This document shows positions 54,131 to 63,802 of a stretch of DNA of 64,000 nt, piece by piece. The notes below the pieces were generated by a model. That model was not told the origin of the DNA. It was given only the letters and a program-made list of their open reading frames with translations, and did not search any database. Position numbers and translations under genes: made by a program. The number at the start of each line of letters is the position of its first letter. Within the stretch, counting starts at the first letter, position 1. The DNA is from Candidatus Electrothrix rattekaaiensis (lineage in GTDB: Bacteria; Desulfobacterota; Desulfobulbia; Desulfobulbales; Desulfobulbaceae), in the NCBI GenBank assembly GCA_032595675.1, contig JAVQMD010000001.1, positions 2,264,640 to 2,328,639 on the forward strand, given 5' to 3'.

Positions 54131-54838
54131 TTACGCGACAGGCAACGAAGGCACCAATAACCTGAATCCTGAAGAATCAGCAGCTCCCTCCCCTGTTCTC
54201 CCCGACCCTTCCAGTTGAGCCCCCAGCGAGGCAACCGCTGCTGACACCGTTGCAGACAGCTCTACCAAATCCAATTCCGCCACACCACCCAAACGAAAAC
54301 TAATTGCGACTCCTCCCTTTGTCTGCGCGGTACTGATGGCTGTACTGATGATCAAGGTCTGCCCGTTACTCAACAGCTCTAACGAAAAGGCATATAGCTG
54401 ATAGAGCACATGCTGCACCAAGGCAGGCTCATTATATATGGGAGCAATCCCCTGCCCCGGCTCAAGCTGCAAGGCAACCTGCCCGGAACGGGCGGAACGC
54501 TCCAGAAACACAACCAGCTCCGCCAAAAGATCATTCACCTGAAAGGAGGAACGCGGGGTATCGGAACGATGAGCCATCCCGCTGAGACATCGACAAAGAT
54601 CCGCAGAACGCCGGACCCGTTGCCCGATCTGGGCAGCTGTCTCCTCCAACAGGGCCGGAACCGAATTGCCCTTGGTTACCTCCATTGCCAGGATATCTTC
54701 CAACAGACCGTTCGCCTCCTGGATAACCGCAAGATGATTGCGCATCTCATGAGAAAAATCCGCAAGCAAGCAACCGAAAGAGGCCATCTGTTGCTGCCGT
54801 ATTGCCTGTTCCTGCTCTCCTGTCATCTCTGCTGTCAT
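54131..54838 (-). CDS. Degenerate histidine-kinase-like protein (DHp domain, no clear ATPase)
   Basis: 235 aa. An H-box with phospho-His is clear: LLADFSHEMRNHLAVIQEAN. The C-terminal half has the length of a HATPase domain but shows no N, G1 or G2 box (a DxGxG is missing). It may be an Hpt-like phosphotransfer or phosphatase unit. Its ATG overlaps the receiver gene's stop by four bases, placing it third in a kinase-receiver-this gene operon. Confidence 0.72.
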   Translation of the reverse strand: MTAEMTGEQEQAIRQQQMASFGCLLADFSHEMRNHLAVIQEANGLLEDILAMEVTKGNSVPALLEETAAQIGQRVRRSADLCRCLSGMAHRSDTPRSSFQVNDLLAELVVFLERSARSGQVALQLEPGQGIAPIYNEPALVQHVLYQLYAFSLELLSNGQTLIISTAISTAQTKGGVAISFRLGGVAELDLVELSATVSAAVASLGAQLEGSGRTGEGAADSSGFRLLVPSLPVA

Positions 54839-55254
54839 GTTTTACCCTCATCGCCCTCATTGCCCTCATTGCCATCAGCCTGTTTCTTTACAGCCTCGGC
54901 AATCTTGATTAAGAGATCAGACAGGTCAACCGGCTTGATCATATAACCAAAAGCCCCTTTTTCCCGAGCCTCAATCCCGGCGCGAGCTGAACCGTGCCCA
55001 GTCAGCATAATCACCTCAATACTCGCATCATAGTCCTTGATCTTTTCCAGTACATCTAGGCCGTTCATATCATGCATCTTCAGATCAAGGATAACGATAT
55101 TCGGATTCACCTCGGACAATCGCGCCAACCCTTCTTCACCGCTATGGGCATCAACCGCGTCAATACTGCGCAAGTGCAGACGCCGACACAGGGTTGCGGC
55201 AAACTCGGCCTCATCATCAATGATCAACAGTTTGATCCCCTCCATCTCCTTCAT
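54835..55254 (-). CDS. Stand-alone receiver protein
   Basis: 139 aa. One CheY-like domain with LLIIDDEAEFAATL, phospho-Asp in NIVILDLKMHDMNG, Thr in MLTGHGS and Lys in GYMIKPVD. A GNEGNEGDEG tail encodes a short repeat. It overlaps the upstream kinase by four bases and the downstream kinase-like gene by four bases, so it is probably the shuttle between them. Confidence 0.92.
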   Translation of the reverse strand: MKEMEGIKLLIIDDEAEFAATLCRRLHLRSIDAVDAHSGEEGLARLSEVNPNIVILDLKMHDMNGLDVLEKIKDYDASIEVIMLTGHGSARAGIEAREKGAFGYMIKPVDLSDLLIKIAEAVKKQADGNEGNEGDEGKT

Positions 55255-56255
55255 TCCTCCTCCTGATGGACCGGCAGGTCAATCTCAAATTCCGTACCCT
55301 TTCCCACAACGGAAACCACATTAACCGTGCCGCCCAGCTTTCTGGTCAGGCCGTAGACAATGGACAGTCCTAGCCCGGTTCCCCGCCCTGTTTCTTTGGT
55401 GGTGAAAAAGGGATCAAAAATATGCTGCTGCACCTCGGCTGTCATACCGGGCCCGTTATCCGCAATGCAGACACGCAGGTTTTTTCGGTCAACCTGTTTA
55501 CTGCTCAGGGTGACAGTCCCGCCGCTTTCCGCCAGAGCATCTATAGCATTCCCAATGATATTGAGAAAAATCTGTAAAAGTTCTCCGTGATCGCTCCAAG
55601 GATGCCGGATATCCTCATCCAGGATGAATTCCATACCGATCTGATTATAGGATGCCTCTTTGGCCAGAAAACCAACCGCCTCATGGAGGAGGGCGTTGAT
55701 ATCAACCTCTTCTATATTCACCCTGGTCTGATGGGCAAAACCGAGCAAACGATGGGTGATGACCTTGCAGCGTTTCACACTCTTCTGAATGCCCGCAAGG
55801 GATTCCGCCACCATATCCTTATGCGGAAAATCAGGCGACATCTCCTGGATATCCTGAATCAGGCCAGCCTGCTGATTGATAATCGACAAGGGATTGTTGA
55901 TTTCATGGGCCACCCCAGCGGCCAGCCTGCCGATGGAGGCCAGCTTATTGGGCTGCTCAGCCCTAGCCAGAAACTGTTCCCGCTTTAAACCGGCCTCACG
56001 CAGATGATCAGTGATGGCCTCACTGAGCTGAAAAACCACCAGCACAGCAACAACGGCGCAAGAAAGAAAAATAGTGATCTGCTGATAATGGGAAACAATG
56101 GCGATAAAGGTCATAGGCACCAACACCAGAACGGTCAGGATCAGCGAGAGTCCGCGAGAAAAACGACGATAGCCCTTATCAAGATCTGCCCGGATCATAA
56201 AATTGCCCCGAGGCGGCGGCAGGATCTTTTCCAGCCAGAGAGAACATTTTTTCAT
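55251..56255 (-). CDS. Membrane sensor histidine kinase
   Basis: 334 aa. Two adjacent membrane helices (about 36-56 and 61-78) with almost no periplasmic loop. DHp has [13 protein letters not shown], and the ATPase has [17 protein letters not shown] and [11 protein letters not shown]. With no separate sensor domain, the signal may be in the membrane or come from a partner. First gene of the three-gene phosphorelay. An alternative start is Met20 ([11 protein letters not shown]). Confidence 0.92.
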   Translation of the reverse strand: MKKCSLWLEKILPPPRGNFMIRADLDKGYRRFSRGLSLILTVLVLVPMTFIAIVSHYQQITIFLSCAVVAVLVVFQLSEAITDHLREAGLKREQFLARAEQPNKLASIGRLAAGVAHEINNPLSIINQQAGLIQDIQEMSPDFPHKDMVAESLAGIQKSVKRCKVITHRLLGFAHQTRVNIEEVDINALLHEAVGFLAKEASYNQIGMEFILDEDIRHPWSDHGELLQIFLNIIGNAIDALAESGGTVTLSSKQVDRKNLRVCIADNGPGMTAEVQQHIFDPFFTTKETGRGTGLGLSIVYGLTRKLGGTVNVVSVVGKGTEFEIDLPVHQEEE

Positions 56256-56289
56256 GGTGGATCAGCCTTTTTCCGCTCGTCTGTCTGCG

Positions 56290-56562
56290 TTATTTTTTAA
56301 ACAAATCAGCGTGTGATCCTGTTCGAGCAAGCCACAGATCACTTCCGTCAATGCGATATATCAATAACCAGTCCGGTTCCACATGACACTCCCGGCAGTC
56401 CTTCATGGTGCCTTTTAAGGCATGATCTTTATTCGCGACAGGGAGTTTTTCTCCATTCGCCAACAGCCTGATAATCTTTTTAATTTTTGAAAGATCCCGG
56501 CCCTGTTTTTTTATCCGCTTAACATCTCTTTTAAATTGAGATGTTCGTTGAACAGAACGCAT
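56290..56562 (-). CDS. YafQ/RelE-type mRNA interferase toxin
   Basis: 90 aa. RelE/YafQ fold with FKRDVKRIKKQGRD, then ALKGTMKDCRECHVEPDWLL and the final RTGSHADLFKK, whose basic and His residues are the family's active-site type. It would cut mRNA at the ribosome. Paired with the antitoxin gene two bases upstream. Confidence 0.92.
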   Translation of the reverse strand: MRSVQRTSQFKRDVKRIKKQGRDLSKIKKIIRLLANGEKLPVANKDHALKGTMKDCRECHVEPDWLLIYRIDGSDLWLARTGSHADLFKK

Positions 56563-56564
56563 GG

Positions 56565-56828
56565 TTATATACCAAGATCATCAAAAAGGTCCTCCGAACT
56601 GGCAAAAGATTTTCCTTTTCCTGTCCGAGCGTCTTCAATGGCTTTCATGGTAGTCTCTGTAGGAACACGCAGTTCAAAAGGAAGACCCTTTTGCGCAATA
56701 ACCTGACGGTAAAAAAGTTCTATAGAGGTTGATATATTAAGACCAAGACTCTTTAAGATGGTTTCAGCTTCTTTTTTTACCTGAGGATCTATAAGTGCCC
56801 TGGCTGTGGCTGTTTTATTTGTTCTCAT
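56565..56828 (-). CDS. DinJ/RelB-type antitoxin
   Basis: 87 aa. Ribbon-helix-helix start (TATARALIDPQVKKEAETIL), then SLGLNISTSIELFYRQVI, the RelB/DinJ signature. Its C-terminal part wraps the toxin. The toxin start follows its stop after two bases. The pair likely represses its own promoter at 56829-56900. Confidence 0.92.
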   Translation of the reverse strand: MRTNKTATARALIDPQVKKEAETILKSLGLNISTSIELFYRQVIAQKGLPFELRVPTETTMKAIEDARTGKGKSFASSEDLFDDLGI

Positions 56829-56962
56829 TGCAATCTCCCGCCTGTTAATCTGTTAAAACATATAGCATATAATATGCCATGAAAAACTACCGGTCAAGAG
56901 TCATATATTTTGACTGACACTTCCGTTTGGATTGATCAGCGGCATCAGCGAAAAAACTCCTC

Positions 56963-58459
56963 TCACCCCGCCACAGGCACAAAAACCTCCATCCCCATGA
57001 GCGGCCAGATAACAGCCACAGCCAGCCAGACCACCAGCATCAACAGGATACTAGCCGGAATCCCCCACAGAAAAAACTCTCCGGTGCTGAATTGCCTGGA
57101 GTTATAAGCGATGGCATTGGGAGCAGCACCGACCAGCAGGAGAAAAGGCATCCCTGCAACCACGAGAGAAGAAAAGAGGATAACCTCGCCGCTGACCCCG
57201 AGATACGGAGCAATAACCAAGGCCACAGGCAGGGAAATAGCAATGGCAGCCACATTCATAATGAAGTTGGTCATCATCATGACAAAGAAGGCCATGCCGA
57301 GAATGAAGACCAGCGGCGGAGAATTCTGAAAAAGGACCAGCCAATTGACGGCCAGCCAACGGGCGGCCCCGGTCTCCCATAAGCAGAAGCCGATGGACAT
57401 GGCCCCAGCAAAGAGGAGGATAATATTCCAAGGCACCTCTTCAAGATCATCAATAGTAAGAATGTTGAAGAGAAAAAAGGAAATAGTGGAGCAAAGCAGG
57501 ATACCGGTTTTATGGATATCGGCCAAGGCGGGAATAAAATTCTTCAGCGCGATGATCAGGATGGTTCCGAACACGATCCCGGTGGTAAGGAGTTCCTTCT
57601 GACTCCAGCGGCCCAAATCCTTGTACATCCTCCCCGCTTTTTCTTTCAGGCCGAGAATCCGCGCATGTTCCGGCTTGAAAAAGAGGAGGATAAATCCCCA
57701 GAGCAGGAAAATCATGAGCCAGCCAATGGGGAACATGTACCAGCTCAACTGAAAAAAGCTGATATCCACCTTCATGATGTCCTTATAAAACCCCAGGGCC
57801 ACAGCCCCTCTGGCCGCACCCAGCAGAGTAATGATACTACCTGCGCCCGCCACATAGGCCATGCCGATGAACAGACCTTTGCCGAAGCGAGTGGGTTTTT
57901 CCTCATCAGCATACAGGGAATGAATGGCCATGAGCAGGGGAAACATGGTGGCGGCCACGGCGGTATGGGCCATGAAATGGGTCAAAACCCCGGTCATGGC
58001 AAAGCAGCCCAGATAGATCATGCTGGTCCGTTCCCCAACAATGGAGAGCATCTTATAGGCCATCCGCCGGGTCAGACCGGTTTTGGTGAACACCATACCG
58101 ATCATGATGGAACCGAAGATAAAGAGTACAGAGGGATCCATAAAATCCCGAAAGGCCGTACCGGGATCACGGATCATAAAGAGGGCTTGCAGAACACCGA
58201 TGGTCAGACTGGTCACGCCAATGGGCACCACTTCAAACACCCACCAAGTTGCAGCCAGCAGAAAAACAGCCAAGGCCCCCTTCCCTTCTCTGGTCAAGAC
58301 AAAATGCGCTCCTGTCGGATCAACAGCATCCGGCCAAGGCGGGAAGAAATACACAAGAACAAAAAGGCCGATTCCGGTGAAAATAAAGAGCAATCGTTTC
58401 CAATCAAATCGCTTTTTCTTTCTGGACAAAGCAAGTACCTGAGGGCCTGAAGACTGCAT
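56963..58459 (-). CDS. SLC13/DASS-type anion or dicarboxylate transporter
   Basis: 498 aa with about 11-12 membrane segments. Landmarks are WWVFEVVPIGVTSL near the N-terminus, THFMAHTAVAATMFPLL (equivalent to a SNT-like hairpin region) and NFIMNVAAIAISLPVAL in the second repeat. This fold carries C4-dicarboxylates, citrate or sulfate with sodium. The substrate is not clear from sequence. A CBS-domain protein and a receiver are encoded next upstream on the same strand and may regulate it. Confidence 0.82.
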   Translation of the reverse strand: MQSSGPQVLALSRKKKRFDWKRLLFIFTGIGLFVLVYFFPPWPDAVDPTGAHFVLTREGKGALAVFLLAATWWVFEVVPIGVTSLTIGVLQALFMIRDPGTAFRDFMDPSVLFIFGSIMIGMVFTKTGLTRRMAYKMLSIVGERTSMIYLGCFAMTGVLTHFMAHTAVAATMFPLLMAIHSLYADEEKPTRFGKGLFIGMAYVAGAGSIITLLGAARGAVALGFYKDIMKVDISFFQLSWYMFPIGWLMIFLLWGFILLFFKPEHARILGLKEKAGRMYKDLGRWSQKELLTTGIVFGTILIIALKNFIPALADIHKTGILLCSTISFFLFNILTIDDLEEVPWNIILLFAGAMSIGFCLWETGAARWLAVNWLVLFQNSPPLVFILGMAFFVMMMTNFIMNVAAIAISLPVALVIAPYLGVSGEVILFSSLVVAGMPFLLLVGAAPNAIAYNSRQFSTGEFFLWGIPASILLMLVVWLAVAVIWPLMGMEVFVPVAG

Positions 58460-58516
58460 CGTATCTTTCCGTCGTGTTATTATTTCTTTTACTTTCCTTG
58501 TATCCTCGGAAAATTT

Positions 58517-59056
58517 TCAATCCTTCGGCAACGTACACCAAGTATTGCACATGACGTGAAAAAGTTCTTCAAAACGAAGGAGACCGATAACGGCTCCGTT
58601 ATCAAGCACCGGGACACAGGAGGTATTATGACGGTGCAGCACCACAATAGCCTCCAGAATATGCGTATCCGCCGATAAAGTGAAGTCAACAGGACGCATC
58701 AAGGGACGAATAGGTCGCATCCGGTTACCTCCGCACTCGGCAAGGGCGTGGTCTTCATAAAGAAAAGTCAGGTGCGGATCGTCATCAGCATTGCTCCAAG
58801 AAAATCTACTCCCCCCTCTCCCTGTTCCCAACAGAGTCGGCACTAAACCTCGTAGAATGTCGGCCCGTGAGAGCCTGCCCACCAGATTATTTTGTTGATC
58901 AAGCACAAGCAGGAGAGGCAGATCAACAGGATTTTCCACAGAAGGGCTCAGGGCGAACAGGGCTATGGCCTCGTCCAGGGTCTGATAATCGTACAGCCGG
59001 GGACAACGCTCAAGAGGGATGACCATCTCTCGTATATCCTTTGTTTGTTCCGACAT
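58517..59056 (-). CDS. CBS-domain protein
   Basis: 179 aa. Two CBS motifs: one at about 15-75 (DLPLLLVLDQQNNLVGRLSR, ADIL) and one at about 120-170 (TSCVPVLDNGAVIGLLRFEE). The linker is long (TGRGGSRFSWSNADDD). CBS pairs bind adenosyl ligands and control partner activity. The adjacent SLC13 transporter and receiver are the natural candidates. Confidence 0.85.
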   Translation of the reverse strand: MSEQTKDIREMVIPLERCPRLYDYQTLDEAIALFALSPSVENPVDLPLLLVLDQQNNLVGRLSRADILRGLVPTLLGTGRGGSRFSWSNADDDPHLTFLYEDHALAECGGNRMRPIRPLMRPVDFTLSADTHILEAIVVLHRHNTSCVPVLDNGAVIGLLRFEELFHVMCNTWCTLPKD

Positions 59057-59113
59057 AGCTGCTCTCCCTCAGAAGAAAAAATTTCTTTGATATTTCCTGA
59101 TATCTTTCTGATG

Positions 59114-59554
59114 CTACCAGCTTTTTCGTTTAAGAATATCCTGCATCTCGGCATCCGCTTTCCGATGCACGGCTGTCAGATGAGCTTTCCTTGCAGTCTT
59201 AATCTTTTCCAGCAACTCATCAATATCCACAGGCTTCTGCAAAAAATCATGAGCCCCCTGCTTCATGGCCTCAATACCGCCAGCGACCGTGGCATGACCG
59301 GTCAGCATCAGGACTTCAAGATCAGGCCTTCTGGTCTTAATTTGTTTCAGCGTTTCAATACCGTCAATGCCCGGCATGGAAAGATCAATAACAGCCACAT
59401 CAAAGACCCGCTTATCCACCAATGCCACCGCCTCCTCGCCGCAGGTAACAGCAGCAACCTTCATCCCTCTGGTTTCAAGACGGGTGGCCAGCAGCTGCGC
59501 AAACTCCTCTTCGTCATCAACAAGGAGTACCTTTGTCGAGAGATGCCTATCCAT
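59114..59554 (-). CDS. Stand-alone receiver protein
   Basis: 146 aa CheY-like domain with VLLVDDEEEFAQLL, phospho-Asp in VAVIDLSMPGIDG, MLTGHAT and LQKPVDIDEL, plus a basic helical tail. The receiver resembles the one at 54835-55254. No DNA-binding domain. It may accept phosphate from one of the neighbouring kinases. Confidence 0.92.
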   Translation of the reverse strand: MDRHLSTKVLLVDDEEEFAQLLATRLETRGMKVAAVTCGEEAVALVDKRVFDVAVIDLSMPGIDGIETLKQIKTRRPDLEVLMLTGHATVAGGIEAMKQGAHDFLQKPVDIDELLEKIKTARKAHLTAVHRKADAEMQDILKRKSW

Positions 59555-59585
59555 GATCCCCTTCCCTTGTATTACGATTCATCTT

Positions 59586-60761
59586 CTATCTCCTAAGGAA
59601 TTCATTACGCCGTGCGATTTCTTCCCGTGCAATCTCCCGTGCCCGGCCATCTGCGACTAAAATAGCAGCCAGATCCAGGTCATCCCCCGGTGCAAAACGA
59701 TCCAGAGTCGCGGCAACAATGGCGGTAATATCCGTAAAACCGATCTGCTCATCCAGAAAGGCGGCAACAGCAACCTCATTGGCCGCATTGAGCACTGCCG
59801 GTTTTACTCCGCCCTCTTCCATCACGTTAACGGCAAGGGCAAGGGCCGGAAAACGATCATAATCCGGCTTTTCAAAACTGAGATTACCGCAGTCGGAAAG
59901 ACTGAGACGAGAAAGATTAAGAGGCATGCGTTCAGGGTAGGACAGAGCATAGGCAATGGGAATACGCATATCAGGAATGCCCAGCTGGGCCATCACAGAG
60001 CCGTCAATATACTCCACCAAAGAATGAACAATGGATTCCGGATGCACAACCACCCGAATCTTCTCCACCGGCACATCAAAGAGCCAGCAGGCCTCAATCA
60101 CCTCCAGGCCCTTATTCATCATGGTTGCCGAATCAATGGAGATCTTGCGTCCCATATCCCAGTTGGGATGGGCAAGAGCCTGTTCCGGGGTAGCCCGATG
60201 CAATTCCTCTTTTTCCAAAGTACGAAAAGGTCCGCCTGATGCGGTCAGGATAATCATGCCCACATCATCGCGGCGTCCAGCCTCCAAGGCCTGAAAAATA
60301 GCCGAATGCTCCGAATCTATAGGAAGGAGAGCAACCTTATACTTTCGTGCTGCCTCCATAACCAGTCGCCCGGCCATGACGAGGGTTTCCTTATTGGCCA
60401 GCCCGATATCCTTGCCCTCAGCGATTGCCGCCAGGGTGGGTAAAAGTCCGACTGCTCCGACCACAGCGGAGACAACCATCTCCGCTGACGGAACCGTGGC
60501 GACTTTTTGATTGCCCTCATCGCCCCAGAAAACCTTTTCTTGGTACTTCTCCGGTAACAGAGTAATGAGCTGAGAAGCCAAATCCTGATCAGCAACCGAG
60601 ATGCAGTCAGGCTGAAATTCCCGCACCTGGGCGGCAAGCTCCGCAATATTTCTGCCTGCGGAGAGGCCGACAATGCGAAAACGATCCGGGAAGGAACGCA
60701 CCACATTGAGGACATTTTTACCAATGGAACCGGTGGAGCCGAGCAGGGAAAGGGATTTCAT
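59586..60761 (-). CDS. dxr: 1-deoxy-D-xylulose 5-phosphate reductoisomerase
   Basis: 391 aa, normal length. NADPH site [15 protein letters not shown]; active-site elements [25 protein letters not shown] and [18 protein letters not shown]. It converts DXP to MEP in the non-mevalonate isoprenoid pathway. The ATG overlaps the cdsA stop by four bases. Gene order frr-uppS-cdsA-dxr is the common bacterial cluster. Confidence 0.97.
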   Translation of the reverse strand: MKSLSLLGSTGSIGKNVLNVVRSFPDRFRIVGLSAGRNIAELAAQVREFQPDCISVADQDLASQLITLLPEKYQEKVFWGDEGNQKVATVPSAEMVVSAVVGAVGLLPTLAAIAEGKDIGLANKETLVMAGRLVMEAARKYKVALLPIDSEHSAIFQALEAGRRDDVGMIILTASGGPFRTLEKEELHRATPEQALAHPNWDMGRKISIDSATMMNKGLEVIEACWLFDVPVEKIRVVVHPESIVHSLVEYIDGSVMAQLGIPDMRIPIAYALSYPERMPLNLSRLSLSDCGNLSFEKPDYDRFPALALAVNVMEEGGVKPAVLNAANEVAVAAFLDEQIGFTDITAIVAATLDRFAPGDDLDLAAILVADGRAREIAREEIARRNEFLRR

Positions 60762-61555
60762 CGGAGAACTCCGGTGGAAAGCAGCAGATAAAGAAGAGGA
60801 GCCGTCAGGAGCAGACTGTCAATCCGATCCAGTAATCCGCCGTGCCCGCCCAGCAGGGTACCAGAATCCTTGATCCCGGTACCGCGCTTAATAATGGACT
60901 CAGCCAGATCTCCGGCAATGCCTACAAGGGCAAGTAAGGCTGCGGCCAAGGCGAGCCGAAGAATGCCGACTTCAGGGAGAAGAAAGGCACCTATGAGCAT
61001 AGCCGCAAACATAGCTGTCAGGATCCCCCCGATGGCTCCGTTCATCGTTTTGGCAGGACTGATACTCGGACAGAGTTTCTTCTTGCCAAAGGCGCGACCG
61101 CTATAATAGGCACCGGTGTCGGACCCGGCAGTAATGGCGGCCAGCAGCAGCAACCAGACATTGCCTGCTGGCAGAAACCGGAGCAAAACCAGAAAGGAAG
61201 AGCAGATGCCTATATAAAAGACAGCAAAGCCGGACTGCATGAGAAAGGCCAAGGGATCGGTAAAGCGGGTATAACAAAAAATGGTCAGCATGACCAAACC
61301 CAACAGAGCAAGATAGCTGCCGATCAGTACCTCTGACGGGCTGCCGTCAGCAGCAGTCAGGACCGGGATCAGACAGGCCAACAGGGACAGGATGAAAATG
61401 CCTGTTCCGGGTGTTTTGTCGATCATCCGAAAAAATTCATACAGAGCGATAGCTGTACCGATGGTGAGAGCGCACCAAAACATAAAAGGAGGAGCCGACA
61501 ACAGCAATATCCACAGTACAACCATGAATATTCCAGGGAGCAGACGTTGTTTCAT
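60758..61555 (-). CDS. cdsA: Phosphatidate cytidylyltransferase CdsA
   Basis: 265 aa with about seven membrane segments. The family signature is near the C-terminus: [20 protein letters not shown] followed by [23 protein letters not shown] is also conserved. It makes CDP-diacylglycerol for phospholipid synthesis at the inner membrane. Confidence 0.95.
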   Translation of the reverse strand: MKQRLLPGIFMVVLWILLLSAPPFMFWCALTIGTAIALYEFFRMIDKTPGTGIFILSLLACLIPVLTAADGSPSEVLIGSYLALLGLVMLTIFCYTRFTDPLAFLMQSGFAVFYIGICSSFLVLLRFLPAGNVWLLLLAAITAGSDTGAYYSGRAFGKKKLCPSISPAKTMNGAIGGILTAMFAAMLIGAFLLPEVGILRLALAAALLALVGIAGDLAESIIKRGTGIKDSGTLLGGHGGLLDRIDSLLLTAPLLYLLLSTGVLR

Positions 61556-61664
61556 AACATCGTATAGTTATTTTATATGAAACCGGTCGACTGTCAGCCC
61601 ACCATTTTCATTTTTTTATTATCCCGGCCCGACAGGTCAGGAGAAGGGTGAAAAAAAAGAATGA

Positions 61665-62426
61665 TCACGAAGCGGCACAGGCAGTTCCTGCCTGCTCACC
61701 GGTTTTCCCGAAACGTCGTTGACGCCCCGCATATTCCTCCAAGGCCTCAAGAAACTGGTCCCTGCGAAAATCCGGCCACTTAATATCTGTAAAATAGAGC
61801 TCCGCATAGGATAACTGCCAAAGCAGAAAATTGGACAGCCGCTGTTCGCCGCTGGTCCTGATCAGCAAATCCGGGTCAGGCTGACCTGTGGAGTAGAGAT
61901 GGTCACTGAACAGCTGATCATCAATCTCCTCCGGCTTCAGCTCACCGGATACACATTTCCGACTGATCTCCTGCATAGCCCCGATCATTTCAGCCCGCGA
62001 ACCATAGCTGAGGCAAAGATTCAGGCGCAGTTCGGAACAGTGCTCTGTCTCGGCAATGACTCTATCGAGCATCTTGCGCACATCATCAGGCAGGCGATCT
62101 TTCTGGCCAAAACATGCCAGACGAACTCCGTTTTTCTTCATAGTATCCAGCTCAGACTGCAAATAGGTCTTGAGCAGGGTCATGAGGCCCTTGACCTCCA
62201 GACCAGGACGCTGCCAATTTTCCGTGGAAAAGGCATACAGGGAAAGATGCCTGATCCCGACCTCGCGAGCTGTTTCCACCGCCTCACGCACGGAATCGGC
62301 TCCGGCCTTATGACCGAAGAGTCTGGGACGACGACGCTGTTGAGCCCAACGGCCATTACCGTCCATGATAATAGCCACATGCCGAGGAAGCGGGTCCGGG
62401 TAACGAGTTACATCCATAGTCTTCAA
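61665..62426 (-). CDS. uppS: Undecaprenyl pyrophosphate synthase
   Basis: 253 aa. The N-terminal signature is HVAIIMDGNGRWAQQRR, followed by HKAGADSVRE, SLYAFSTENW and the C-terminal LLIRTSGEQRLSNFLLWQ. It makes the lipid carrier for peptidoglycan and O-antigen. It starts six bases after frr. Confidence 0.97.
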   Translation of the reverse strand: MKTMDVTRYPDPLPRHVAIIMDGNGRWAQQRRRPRLFGHKAGADSVREAVETAREVGIRHLSLYAFSTENWQRPGLEVKGLMTLLKTYLQSELDTMKKNGVRLACFGQKDRLPDDVRKMLDRVIAETEHCSELRLNLCLSYGSRAEMIGAMQEISRKCVSGELKPEEIDDQLFSDHLYSTGQPDPDLLIRTSGEQRLSNFLLWQLSYAELYFTDIKWPDFRRDQFLEALEEYAGRQRRFGKTGEQAGTACAAS

Positions 62427-62431
62427 AGAGG

Positions 62432-62989
62432 CTAAACCTCCATAACCTCTTTTTCTTTACCAGCAGCTATCTCATCAATCCGGGTGATGAATTCATCCGT
62501 CACCTTCTGCACCTCTTCCTGATAGCGAAACATATCGTCTTCAGAAATTTCCTTGTCGTTCTTTTGTGCTTTAAAGGTATCGTTGGCATCACGTCGATCA
62601 TTACGCACACCGACCTTGTACTCTTCAGAAATTTTCTTTACCTGCTTGACCAACTCCTTGCGCCGATCTTCGGTCAACTGAGGAATATTCAGCCGGATAA
62701 CCTTGCCGTCATTGGCTGGTGTCAGGCCGAGATCAGAGGTCATGATCGCCTTTTCCAGCACAGCCAGCATCTGGGGGTCCCAAGGCTGGATTACAATCAT
62801 TCGACTTTCAGGAACAGTGATCGTCCCTACCTGATCAACAGGCAGGTTGGAACCGTAGGCATTCACTTTAATTCTTTCCAGCAGGCTTCGGGAAGCACGA
62901 CCGGTTCGGATACTGGTCAGCTCTCGTTTCAGCGCCTCAACCCTTTCCTCCATACTCTCTCTTGCCAGCTCTACAACCTCGTTTGCCAT
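62432..62989 (-). CDS. frr: Ribosome recycling factor
   Basis: 185 aa, the standard length. Recognisable segments are LTSIRTGRASRSLLERI, VPESRMIVIQPWD, LTEDRRKELVKQVKK and VRNDRRDAND. It splits terminated ribosomes with EF-G. First gene of the frr-uppS-cdsA-dxr run within the window; upstream tsf/pyrH would be expected but the strand is empty of genes there. Confidence 0.97.
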   Translation of the reverse strand: MANEVVELARESMEERVEALKRELTSIRTGRASRSLLERIKVNAYGSNLPVDQVGTITVPESRMIVIQPWDPQMLAVLEKAIMTSDLGLTPANDGKVIRLNIPQLTEDRRKELVKQVKKISEEYKVGVRNDRRDANDTFKAQKNDKEISEDDMFRYQEEVQKVTDEFITRIDEIAAGKEKEVMEV

Positions 62990-63228
62990 AACATCCTCCG
63001 GTGATATATCTTGTCCAATCTTTTATAGGCTACAAACACTCCTGTTGTACGACAACGTTGTGTGAAACCAGGAAGTATAATCAATTTTCATGATTTGCAA
63101 AGTTCATTTTTCTCTGTTGGTGTAAAAGAAGGGAGAGGACGCAACTATATCCTGAAAGTATACCGCAGAATAGGTAAAATGGAATGGAAAAGAGAATGCC
63201 GCAGGATACGGCTCTATTTTGAAGCCCG

Positions 63229-63411
63229 GTAGCCCGGTAGCCCGATAGGGTTGGGCAATATTTCGGTTCCTCCCAACCTGTTCTGATTTAAAAGCTGTCA
63301 CGTTGCCAATGTTGTTCACGTTATTGCCCGTTGCCCACTCTACTGGCTGCCATTTCATTCTGACCGCCGGGGCTGGTTGCGCAATTCCGCAGAAACGGTT
63401 ATATTTTCCGT
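63229..63411 (+). repeat. Rpn leader repeat, copy B
   Basis: It begins AGCCCGGTAGCCCGATAGGG and includes TTTCGGTTCCTCCCAACCTG and ACGGTTATATTTTCCGT next to an ATG at 63412. It matches the region upstream of the full Rpn gene (37992-38105, other strand), with a longer insert before the last element. The ATG at 63412 opens a frame of nine codons only. Confidence 0.75.
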
Positions 63412-63691
63412 ATGAAAAACAACACTTGCGGCAGCCCTTGATCGGGCTGTTCCCGGAGGCGACACTATGAAATCATTTCTGAAAAAATATTTTGATCAGG
63501 GACGGCAGGAAGGACGTCAGGAAGGAGAGGTCCGGCTGCTGCTCCGGCTGCTGCGCAAACGTTTCGGCGATCTGCCCGGCTGGGCCGAGGAGCGGCTGCG
63601 CCTCGCTTCTTCCGCGATGCTGGAAACCTGGTCGGAACGGATTCTGACGGCCTCCACTCTGGACGAGGTGTTTTCCGAACAGAACCGATAA
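63412..63691 (+). pseudogene. Internally deleted rpn gene, second case
   Basis: After the leader and the ATG at 63412 the sequence jumps at once to codons for KTTLAAALDRAVPGGDT, which lie about 240 codons into the intact gene (EKTLSTALDQAVPGGDT). The ATG and this segment are in different frames. The nuclease domain is therefore gone, but the 3' frame from 63467 is intact. Confidence 0.85.
63467..63691 (+). CDS. Orphan C-terminal Rpn protein (RpnS-like), copy 2
   Basis: 74 aa, MKSFLKKYFDQGRQEGRQEG to DEVFSEQNR. GGAGG lies seven bases before the ATG (63455-63459). It is diverged from the 37 kb copy at several residues (LLRLLRKRFGDLPGWAEERL) yet has no stop or frameshift, so selection to keep the frame is plausible. 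Its nuclease partner is absent at this locus. Confidence 0.6.
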   Translation: MKSFLKKYFDQGRQEGRQEGEVRLLLRLLRKRFGDLPGWAEERLRLASSAMLETWSERILTASTLDEVFSEQNR

Positions 63692-63802
63692 GCCCGGTAG
63701 GGTGGGCAATGTTTCGGTTCCTCCCGACCTATTTTAATTTAGAAGCTGTCACTTTGCTGACTTTGTTCACGTTATCGCCCGTTGTCTACTCTACTAGCTG
63801 AT
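63690..63802 (+). repeat. Rpn leader repeat, copy C
   Basis: AGCCCGGTAGGGTGGGCAAT onward aligns with copy B for about 110 bases, including TTTCGGTTCCTCCC and AAGCTGTCACTTTGCTGAC. It ends just before the ATG of a gene that does not look like Rpn, so the leader lies upstream of unrelated genes too. Confidence 0.75.

Noticed and set aside
57512-58450. 312-codon plus-strand frame, His/Gly-rich
   Set aside because: Antisense to the membrane transporter; the hydrophilic bias is the expected shadow of hydrophobic codons.
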